Source: Paragorgia papillata (Eukaryota; Cnidaria; Anthozoa; Scleralcyonacea; Coralliidae). Taken from it: a DNA stretch of 64,000 bases. Below, one piece after another: positions 51,058 to 63,202 of the stretch. Position 1 is the first letter of the stretch; the number at the start of each line of letters is the position of its first letter. A model generated the notes under the pieces. The model searched no databases. It was not told the DNA's origin and saw only the letters and a list, made by a program, of their open reading frames with translations. The translations under genes and the position numbers were made by a program. The DNA lies in NCBI GenBank assembly GCA_035771165.1, contig JAWNZC010000314.1, positions 4,982,001-5,046,000 on the forward strand, written 5' to 3'.

Positions 51058-54000
51058 AAACAACAACATCACCACCAACAACTACAGCAGTAGCAATAAC
51101 AACAACACACAACAAGAACAGCAACAGCACCACCACCAACACCAACAACAGCGGTAACAGCAACAACACAAACAACAAGAACAACAACAACAGCACCACC
51201 AACAACTACAGCAGTAACAACAAGAACAACAACAGCACTACCACCAACACCTCCAACAACAACAACAGCACCACCAACAACAACAGCACTACCAATAACA
51301 ACAACAACACACAACAACAGCGCCACCACCAACAACAGCACTACCAACAACAACAGCAGTAACAGCAACGACAACCGCAGCACTACCAACAACACAGAAC
51401 AACAATACCAACAACAACAGCAGAACAACAATAACAACAACAACAACAGCACCACCACCAACAACAACTACAGCAGTAACAAAAACAACAACACACAACA
51501 ACAGCAACAGCACCACCACCAACAACAGCGGTAACAGCAACAACACGAACAACAAGAATAACAACAGCACCACCAATAACTACAGCAGTAACAATAACAA
51601 CAACACACAACAACAACACTACCACCAACACCTCCAACAACAACAGCACCACCACCAACAACAACCGTACTACCAACAACAACACACAACAACAACAACG
51701 ACAACAACAACAACAACGACAACAGCGCCACCAACAACAACAGCACTAACAACAACACCAGCAGTAACAGCAACAACAGCGGCACTACCTCCAACAACAA
51801 CACAGAACAACAATAACAACACCAACACCAACAGCAGCAGTAACAGCAACAATAACAACAGCACCAACACCAACAACAGCAGTAACAGCAACAACAACGA
51901 CAACAACAGCACCACCTCCAACAACAACACAGAACAACAACAACAACACTAAACCTGTATATAATGCCATACATCAAACTTAACCTACGTACAAATTATC
52001 GGGTGGCGCGTGCTGTTAGCGCGCTGCCTCTCACCAATAGTTAAGCCCAGTTAGACGAGGTTAGTACTTGGATGGGTGACCGCCCAATATAATATCAATA
52101 TGATAACAAAAAAAACAAAAAACAGCACCACCACCAACAACAGCAGTAACAACAACAACAACAGCAGCAGCAGTAACAACACACAACAACAACACACAGC
52201 AACAACACAAAACACCAATAACAACAGCAACATCACTACCAAATACAATAGCAACAGCAACAGCAGAACCAAAGGTGGATATGACTGTCAAACAACCTTC
52301 TTCAAGACTTATGATCTGTGTCTAACTTTTAAAGCGTCATATTGAACAACATCAAACCTTTACGGCCTTCACATTTTCCACAGGATTTTTTGCAATATTG
52401 TAACATGAACTTTTGTGTTTTTGTGCATTCTCCATTGGCAGCCCATGATTTACATTTATCGCGATAACGATCGTCGTCTTTACAGGACTCTGACACGTGA
52501 GATAAAAACACCAAAGGATTTATTCGTATCGGTTTTACTTGGAAGGTTAGTTGGTTGGTTAGTTGGTTGGTCGGTTGGTTGATTAGTCGGTGGTTGATCG
52601 GTTGATTGGTCAGAAGGTTGGTTGGTTGGTTGGTTGGTTGGTTGGTTGGTTGGTTGGTTGGTTGGTTGGTTGATCGTAAGGTTGGTTGATTGGTTGTTCG
52701 GTCGGTCGGTTGATTGGTCGTAAGGTTGGTCGGTTGATTGATCGGAAGGTTGGTTGGTTGGTTGGTTGATTGATCGGAAGGTTGGTTGGTTGGTTGGTTG
52801 GTTGATTGATCGGAAGGTTGGTTGGTTGGTTGGTCGGTTGATTGGTCGTAAGGTTGGTCGGTTGATTGGTCAGAAGGTTAGTTGGTTGGTTGCGGATTGA
52901 TTGGTCATAAGGTTGGTTGGTTGGTTTGTTGGTTGGTTGATCGGAGGGTTTGTTGGTTGGTTGGTTGGTTGGTTGGTTGGTTGGTTGGTTGGTTGGTTGG
53001 TTGGTTGGTTGGTTGGTTGGTTAGTCGGAGGGTTGGTTGGTTTGTTAGTCGGAAGGTTGGTCAGTCTGAAGGTTGGTGGGAAGGAACTTAAAACCGCTCA
53101 AAAATATTAAAAATATTGACCCACCTGTAGTTGGTGCGACGTAGCTAGGGCAAGGACCATTGTCAATGAATATATCGTCAAGTGCTATATCGGAATATCC
53201 TGTACCGCCCAACGTTGCCTCAAATATCAGCTGTAAAGCACAATAATGTTAACGATTAATTATAATTTGATCTGTACAGACTATTTGCTATATACTCAAT
53301 GTTATTGGATATAAGACAGAAAATAGAAGCTGTTTGATTTTCATTGAGATATATAAGCAAACATCAAAGTCTTCGTCCGAGATTGCGTCAAACAAAGTTA
53401 TTTCTAAAACTTAAGTGTCTATGAAACGGAAATTAAATTTGTCTTATTTGAAAGAACACTTAAAATGATAGAGTAACATATTTTGCAGTTTTTCGTTTCC
53501 TTGCTTCGTTCTTGAAATATTTCAGTTTGTTTAATATGCAAATTAAACATTTTGACGTCACATGTGCATAATGAGTTATCGAAAAAAGTTATATATCTTT
53601 CGCCCAGAACACTAAATATGTAGATTTTCAAGTGATTATATTTGACAATAGCAAAGATGTAAAACTTTTTTCGATAACTCATGTACGTGTGACGTCAAAA
53701 TGTTTAATTTGCATATCAAACAAACTGAAATATCTCAACAACGAAGCAAAAATATGTTATTCTGTCATTTTAAGTGTTCTTTCACATAAGACAGACTTAT
53801 TTTTCGCCTAATTTTTAGCAATTCTTATAAAAACAAAATTGTCCTTGAATTGCACAAAATCTTACAATAACGGTTTCATCTTATATAAAAACATAAAACC
53901 TGCACAGAAGTAATGATGGTGAAATTTAAAGCGGGAATGAAAGGGATTGCAAATGTGACATCTTGATTTCTGTTGGCCCCGCATCAATCAACTTTAGCCC

Positions 54001-57000
54001 AATTTTCGGTGTAAAAACGTGGTCTTTATTAAAGGTTCAGAAATCCTTCATAGTTATTAGGTGATTACCCTGCGAGCAGAGCCTACTTTTCCTTATTTCT
54101 ACGCTGAGAGAGAGGAAGAAAAGTAGGCTCTGCTGTATTCGTATTTAGCTTCGTCCAAGATTTAGGACGAAGTAACCCGTTTAAGACCCGTTTAACCGGT
54201 TCTCGTTTTAATTTCTGCTCTGATTGGGACTGGGTTCGGGATTGTAACCAAGCAACTGACATGCATGCGCAATGAAACCAGTCACGAATACAGCGGAGCC
54301 TACTTTTCTTTCTCTCTCTCTCAGCGAAGAAATAAGGAAAAGAAGGCTCTGCTCGCAGGGTATTAGGTGACTCGTGAGTTTCACAATCGAATTAATGTAC
54401 AACTTTAATTTTTAAGTTTGCAGCTCAGAATTTTAACGTAAAACAATAGGCTATAGATTGACCAGGCGGAAAGCGTAATCTATTGATGAATATAAGAGCC
54501 CAGCATAAAATTTTTGTGAAAACTCAGTTACGAAAACTGTTCTCTTCTGCCTTTCCTCACATCACTATTCGTTTTGCCTCTCGTCCTATGCTAAGGTTCT
54601 CTAACTATTTTTCCTTTAAGGATCGTATTCCCACACGTCTGAGATCGCATGTTGTTTACAAATTTACGTGTCAAGGCTGCGGAGCCTTGTATGTCGGTGA
54701 AACAATCCGGCACATTCACACGCGAGTCTCAGAGCATATGGGCATTTCGGCTATTACTGCAGAAGAAAACGCAAAAATCCTCCTCCAACTAGCATTCTCT
54801 CACACTATCTTGACACTGGACACCCCATTTCTTTCGACGACTTTAAAATTATTAACTCTTGTTCTTTTGAATCTGAACTTCTTTTACGTGAAAGTTTGCT
54901 TATTGCTAAACTTAAACCTTCCTTAAATGCTAACATATAGGTTCTGCGCCACTCTACTTGTTTTGATTTTGTCTGTCACCAACCATTTAATCCTTCCTCT
55001 TTTCTCACCTTTATTATTTTACTATAAGCTTATTTTATTCTCGCTTTTTATTGGTTAAGACCTCTTGTATGTAAATTCAAATATCTAGTTTTACTGTGAT
55101 TGTAATTCAGTCTCTGAAGATGTTGTACGTAATACAACGAAACGTTAGATCTTAGTAAATATTTTTTTTTAAATGCCACTGCTTCGTGTTTTATGCTGGG
55201 CTCTTATATTCATCAATATACGATGGCGTTGGGTGACTACAACTACCAGAATGCTTTGCCAGTATTCTAGGGTTTCGCGGCTAAAAGGGATGACTCAAAA
55301 GGACCCGTCCAGTCCTTTCGCGGCTTTTCCAAAGTATATCGCCAAATTTGTTTTTTCCAAATTTGTCGTCAAAACATTTGTCGTCAAATTTCAGTGAGTC
55401 TCAAGATTTTAGCAATCTTTTCGATTCCCTAACCACAACATAAACCCTAACCCTAATCAGAAATACGGTTTACCCCTAGCTTTTTGGGAAAACAATTTGA
55501 CGACATATTTTGGAAAAACCGCGAAAGGACTGGACGGCTCCCTTTGAGTCATCCCTTTTAGCCGAAACCCTAGAATACTGGCAAAGCATTCTGGTAGTTG
55601 TAGTCACCCAACGCCATCTCACGTCATCGTGCAAATGGTCTATTTCAGCATATCCTCTCATCTAGAATTTAGGATTATCCTGAATTGTGGAATGGTCTAG
55701 AATTCAGGATAATCCTGAATATTAAAGAAATTAAATCCCAATCCCCACCTTTAAACCTGACGCTAAATCTAACCCTAACTCCCCTGGCAAACCTAAACCT
55801 AACCACAACCCCCCGTAAACAAAGTCCAACCTCTGAGACCCCGACCACAACACCCTTACTGTTTTTTTATATGCTTTTTAGTTTAATATCCCGCAAGTCC
55901 GCTAGGCTTCAGGATAATCCTGAATTCTAAGTGAGAAGACATGTTGGATAGTTACATGTAGTCACCCAACGCCATCTCACGTCATCGTGCAAATGGCTTA
56001 TTAAGGTTAAAATAGCAACCTGAAATTTTCCTTTGTAATCAAGAGTGACATCGCCACTGCGCCAAGCCTTGCCTTGATTTCCACTTTTAGAAAACTTCTG
56101 CAACCAGTTACCTCCCTTGGTTGGTGCTAGCGATAGTGTTAACGAACCCATCAGTGCACCGTACATGGTGTAATAAAAACTTAAACACCGAGGCTTGGAA
56201 AAGTCCAAAGCATTGCTCACAAGTCTGGCTGAGTCACCTTTCACGTGGCGAGATGATTCCACGTAGATGTAATTGCCTAAGAAAATATATTTATTTATTA
56301 CACTTTCACCTAAATAATACAATACAATATGCGCGGGACAGTACAACAAGAAAGTACAACAGAGCTAGGCTCCAATAGGTCATTTGCAACCTCGCCCCCA
56401 GGGCGTTTGAGGAAGGAAGCGAGCAGGCCGATCAAACGCCCTGGCAAAGGCTGGAATCACGTGAGAAAATATTCCAATATATTTGGAAAATTTTCGCGCC
56501 AGATTGACCACCGGGCTTCCGGTCTATGTACGTCAGCTTAAATATTTGAATGAACTGAATCATTAAATAACCGTTGTACAAGTCAATACAATTTATTGTC
56601 TCTACGAGAAATCCAACCTGCTAAAATAGCTCAAAATAACCTTAACACACTGAAATAAACAAAATACACTTGCCTGGGTTGTTGTTTGTGGCGAATTTGC
56701 GATGATATGTTGGTTTGAAAAGTTTCGTGATTGCTGCAGACCAACCCGTAATATAATAATATTGACGGGTTGTTATTTTGGAGCAATCACGAAGGCTTAA
56801 CCAACATATCATCGCAAACTCACCATAAACAACCCAGGCAAGTGTATTTGTTTATTTTGAGCTAATTATTTTATTTTGATTTCGGCTCCCCCCTTTCAAA
56901 ATCCTGGCTACGTCCCTCTTTCCACGATGACGTCAGATGGCGTTGGGTGACTACAACTACCAGAATGCTTTGCCAGTATTCTAGGTTTTGGGCTAAAAGG

Positions 57001-59707
57001 GATCACTCAAAGGGAGCCGTCCAGTCCTTTCGTGGCTTTTCCAAAATATGTTGTCAAATATGTTTTTCCAGAAAGCTAGGCGGCAAACAATATTTCTATT
57101 AGTCTGTTAGAGTTTACGTTGTGGTTAGGGTATCTAAAAGATTGCTAAAATCTTGAAACTCACTGAAAGTTGACGACAAATTTGGAAACAACAAATTTGA
57201 CGACATATTTTGGAAAAGCCGCGAAAGGACTGGACGGGTCCTTTTGAGTCATCCCTTTTGGTTATACGTCCATGTCCTATTTACACGAATTGCCATCCTT
57301 AGGTTAGGTTGTGTGTTGGGGTATGGCTTTCATGAAGTACTTGGGTTATGTAGGACATGGAATTATTACCTCCCTTTTAGCCGAAACCCTAGAATACTGG
57401 CAAAGCATTCTGGTAGTTGTAGTCACCCAACGCCATCTCACGTCATCGTGCAAATGGTGCCGAGGCAAGAAAATTTCACCCCAGTTTTTTACGATTGCAT
57501 TTGAAAGAACACTTAAAATGACAAAGTAACATCTTTTGTTGAATTTCGTTTCCTTGCTTCATTCTTGAGATATTCAGGTTTGTTTGATATGCAAATATCA
57601 TACTTATGACATCACACTGCATAACGACTTTTTGAAAGAGCATCAATTTTAGGATGGTCCAAATATTTTACACACAGCTACACACGTTTAGTGATCAGTC
57701 ATGGCTACATAGATGCAAGTGCCAATTTTGAGATATTCAGGTTTGTTTGATATGCAAAACTCGTGTATTGTGTTTTACCAGGGATCACAAGCACTCGAGA
57801 ACAATAAAACTTACTCGGTTAACGGCCTCGTGATTTTCATTGTCCTCTCGTGTTTGTAACCCCTGGTAAAACACTCGTTTATGAAATATTACTTCACTAA
57901 TTACAATTTGAAGGGCTAGAACTTCTACCGAGTCGAGAGAGATGCTGTCGAATCCCGAATGGCTCCACATGCTATTAGCAAACCTTAAATACTCTGCGCA
58001 AAGTATACCCACAGGATGGGTATAACGCAACTATTGTATTGCTCTACTGACTTCTATAGACGGTGTTCATTCCGTAACGCTTAAATACAATTACACGGTT
58101 TCGCTTGTAAGTCTCACCAACCGTGGTCTCACCAACCTTTTCCTTGCAAAGTGTGATCACCAAGTGGTCCTGTGTTTAAAGTCTTTACAGGCCCAGTGTT
58201 AGCCCACCAAGGAAGTTTGGAGTTTTTGTAACTAAACCATATCCCCCAGCCACTCTCAAAGTCTACGTCATAAGGACCTATAGGAGGGAATATATACAAT
58301 CAATTTCCAAGCAATTCTGGAAACCATATGGTATGAAGTGGTGGTGTTGGTGGGACAGGCGGGTGGTAGTAGTATAGTAATGGTGGTGTTGTAATAAGGA
58401 TGATAGACCGAGATAACTAAGCATGGTAATGCTGCTGGTGATGTTAGTGGTGGCGATGGTGGTAGCTGTGGTGGAGGTGATGGTAGTGGCGGTGATGGTG
58501 GTAGTTGTGGTGGAGGTGATGGTAGTGTGTGCTGTTAGAGCGCTGCCTCTCACCAAAAGTTAAGCCCGGTTAGACGGAGTTAGTACTTGGATGGGTGACC
58601 GTTTGGGAATGACCCCGTTGTCCAGCTTGGAACTAATGTGGGTAGAACAGACGTTTGGTGGACGTTCGTCGAGCTCGAGTACTCAGAAAAGCACGATCGG
58701 AAATGGCGGCTGTCGAGGCTCGCGAAATACGGGCTGACCCGTAAGTGGCAGCGTTGTTAAAGTGACATGATAAGTTGTATGTAAACATGTAGTGCATGTG
58801 GTACGTTTTTCGAGCTAGGTTTAATGTAACTGACGTTCAGTAGACGTTCGTCAAGCTCAATTACTGAGCCCCAGACTGTCATAATTTGAGTAGAGTTGTA
58901 GTTGATCTCTCTTGTGCTTCGAGGGTTTTTCGCCGGGTTCTCCGGTTTTCCTCCCTCCGTATAATCAACACATACATCATGGTGGTCATGTTGAATTGGG
59001 GCATTTCGCCCTGTTTGACCACAAGTTGCTATAGCCAACTATTGTGTATTATATAGCCGGCAGTTGTGCAAGTAGTGGCGGTGGCGGTTGTAGTGGTGGT
59101 GATGATGGTAGTTGTAATAACAATGGTAACGGCATAGTCGTGGTAATGGTAGTTGTGATGGTAGTGACGGTGGTAGTGGTATAATGGCTGTAGTGGTGAT
59201 AACAGTGGTAACAGTGCGGTTGTAGTGGTGGTAGTGATAGTAGCGAATGAAGATAATGAAAACGGTTGTGATAGCAATGATGATAAGGGGGTGGAATTTA
59301 TATAGTGGTGATTTTCAGAGAAAGTTTTAGCAGGTTGCTAAAGATTGCTATTGACATCTTGCAAGATACATCTTATTAAACAATAGTCTTGCCAGAGATT
59401 GTACATGCTTACCAATATTACATCTTCTGTTTAAACACACAGAAATATCGATACTTTCTCCAATGCAGAACTTGCCATTATTGCTGGGGGCAGGTTTGTT
59501 GCATCTTCGTGATCGTTGTCGTTTACCTTCGTCACATAACTTCGAACAACCGCTCCATGCTGCCCAATGTCCCCAGTTGCCATGAATAGGAGCTACAAAA
59601 GCATACAGATATTTACGATACAGTGGTTAGGAGCAGAGCAGAATATGGTTGGGAAAAGAAGGACAAAATAAGACATAGTTATAGGGTTGTCAGCTTTCCA
59701 GAAAGGC

Positions 59708-59784
<77 letters not shown>

Positions 59785-59812
59785 CAAAGACAGACAGACA
59801 GACAGACAGACA

Positions 59813-59868
<56 letters not shown>

Positions 59869-61925
59869 GACAGACACAAAGACAGACACAAAGACAGACA
59901 CAAAGACAGACACAAAGACAGAGGGAGACCTTTATTTAAACACGGAATTTCATCAGAAATTCATGCATCCAGGATAAGCGGAAATTTTTTGAACGAAATA
60001 ATGAAGATGCAAGCAAAGATGTTCGAAGTTTTCAGTTCAGACATCGTACAAACTTTAAAATATCTTGCCCTAGGAAGTTTGAACTTAAGTTATCAAACCG
60101 AACATACCAAAATAAACAGCCGATTAAATTTTAACCCAGGATTAGCGCTAATCGTCTGTTGAACAACCGGACCCAGGTTTACATGAAAGCCGAAATAACA
60201 TTTATAGAAATTAAATTAAAATATATTACATCAGAAAAGAAAATTAAGTATTTACAATGTCATTCGCTGTTGGAGGAGAGATGGACAATTTCCTTTTAAA
60301 ACTAGTTAGCGAGGTTACACAGACAGATACCAAGACAGAGCTCGAGAGAGAGAGCGAAATATTTATTTAAATTCGGAATTTCTTCAGTTATACAACTGCT
60401 TTACAAGAAAGCCGAGAATACTTTTAAAAATACATAAAAATTTAATTAATTTGAGGAAGCAAGTGATGAGAGAGATTTAAAAAAAATTTTAAGATTAGTT
60501 TCACATCTCATTTGACTTGGCAATTCGTTCCAGAGTTGTACGCCTCTATAAGTAAACGTCTTTTTAAAAAACTCAGTGAGTGGTTTGGGTAAGACGAGTG
60601 ACATTTCTTTATTTCGTAATGCATAAGTATTATCTGAGGTATAAATTTTAAAATGGTCTCGTAGGTAAGAGGGTGCCATATTATTTAATACCTTATACAT
60701 CATTATTTTCATATGTTCAGCACGTGAATGACATAGCCTTTTCCAGTGCAATTGATCTATTAGTTCACTAGATCTGACCTCATAGCCTTGGCTTGTAATT
60801 ACTCGTGCCGCTCGATTTTGCAACTTTTGTAATCTAGTAGCAGTTGTAGTTGGCACGTTGTCCCATACTACATCGCAATAGTCAAATAATGGTTGAATTA
60901 ACGACTTATATATTGTTAGCGATGTTTCTAGTGGAACAAATTGTTTTACACGCGTAAATACGCACAACTTGTTCACGGTTGTCAACAGGCATGAACAATG
61001 TTGTGCTGCTCGCCGTGAACAAGTTGTCAACAAGTTGTTCACTTATGGTTCGAACAACTTGTTCACGGATAAATCAACAGTCATGAACAAGTTGTTCCAA
61101 CAGCAAATTTTTATAGCCAACAACGTTGTTTGCACATGATACAACATGTTGTAACAGCATGATGAAATAACGATGAACAACAATGTTACAACAATTAATG
61201 GTGAACATGGTTGATGTATCAACACGTTCTTCGGTTGTTACAACATGCGTGAACAACGGTTGTTGTTTCATCAAGCTGTAACAACTTGTTGAAACAATGA
61301 TGAACAATGTTCATTTATCAATGTTGTTCACATATGTCAACAAGTTGTTACAGCATTGTTCAGGCAACAATGCTGTAACAACTTGCGAGATTTTTACGCG
61401 TGTACTTGGCGAAGGCCAGAAATAGCAGCTTTTTTTTTTTAGAAATATGATCAATATGGTCTATCCATGATAACCTTTCGTCTATATATACTCCTAATGA
61501 TTTGGTAACCCTAACACATCATCCAAATATAAATAAGGTATATTTCTAATTTTGGCCAGACTATGGTCAGATCCAATAAACATGTGCTCTGTTTTTGTGG
61601 AATTAATATTAAGTTTGTTTGCCTTCAACCATTCATTAACATTTTTCAAGATAAGCTATTTCTTGTAGCGATGCTCCGGTTGTTGTGATATTCGTGTCAT
61701 CAGCGTACATTAGAGCACTAGAATGTTGCAGACAACACGGCAGATCATTAATATATACAAGAAACATTAATGGACCGAGGATAGAGCCTTGTGGAACGCC
61801 ACAATTAATTACTCGACTGCTTGATAGACAGCCATTAACTCTACACATTTGAGTACGGTTGCAAAAATATGATTTAAACCAAGTCAAAGACTGTGGACTT
61901 ATTCCATAGACTGTGGATTTATTCC

Positions 61926-61962
<37 letters not shown>

Positions 61963-62547
61963 CAAAGACAGACAGACGGACGGACGGACGGTCGTACGGA
62001 CGAACAGACAGACACAAAGACAGACATACAGACAGACACAAAGACAGACAGCAAAAACACGCGGTACTAGACCGTATCATCTCTGTAGTATCATGTCGTG
62101 TGGTATCGTAAAGAAGTCGTGGTGCGTTAAGGCCGGTTTATACGTGCGATTTTTAATGCGATAAATATCGCAAATTTTTTATTTAGAGTATGTGATTTCA
62201 TCTTCGTCGCTTTTCTGCCAGTGTTTTCTGCTCGTTCGTAATTGCTTAACTAAGTTGGCAATATTTATTGCATCAAAAATCGCGCGTGTAAACGGGCCTT
62301 TACGCTTTGAATTGTGAGTGGCATGAACACGCGTTACCTGGACATTCAGTTGCTGCACACTTAATTCGTTGGGATTGAATACCATAAACATTCGACTTCG
62401 GGCAATATTTTTTATCCCTATGAAAACAAAACCTCTGACGTTCTTTATAACAGTATTTGTCGCATTCTGACCATCGAGACCAACTTGAATAAGATTGACC
62501 TTAATAACACAGAAGATAGAATTGTGAAATTGTTTATCAGCGGACAG

Positions 62548-62578
<31 letters not shown>

Positions 62579-63126
62579 GACGTCTAGACGGACCGACAGA
62601 TAGACAGAGACAGACAGATACACAGACAGGGACAGACAGATAGACAGACAGGGACAGACAGATACACAGACAGGGACAGACAGATACACAGACAGGGACA
62701 GACAGATACACAGACAGGGACAGACAGATACACAGACAGGGACAGACAGACACACAGACAGGGACAGACAGATACACAGACAGATAGACATACAGACAGG
62801 GACAGACAGGTACACAGAGAGGGACAGACAGATAGACAGACAGGGACAGACAGACAGGGACAGACAGATACACAGACAGGGACAGACAGATACACAGACA
62901 GGGACAGACAGATACACAGACAGGGACAGACAGATACACAGACAGGGACAGACAGATACACAGAGAGGGACAGACAGATACACAGACAGGGACAGACAGA
63001 TACACAGACAGGGACAGACAGATATACAGACAGGGACAGACAGATACACAGACAGGGACAGACAGATACACAGACAGGGACAGACAGACAGGGACAGACA
63101 GATAGCCAGACAGATACACAGACAGG

Positions 63127-63202
<76 letters not shown>

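Noticed and set aside
50954..51977. Poly-Val/Leu and poly-Cys frames
   Set aside because: Artefacts of the CAA/CAG/CCA triplet array in an intron of gene A.
59700..59925. CRISPR array
   Set aside because: Units are contiguous tetranucleotides or dodecanucleotides without unique spacers, in a eukaryotic intron.
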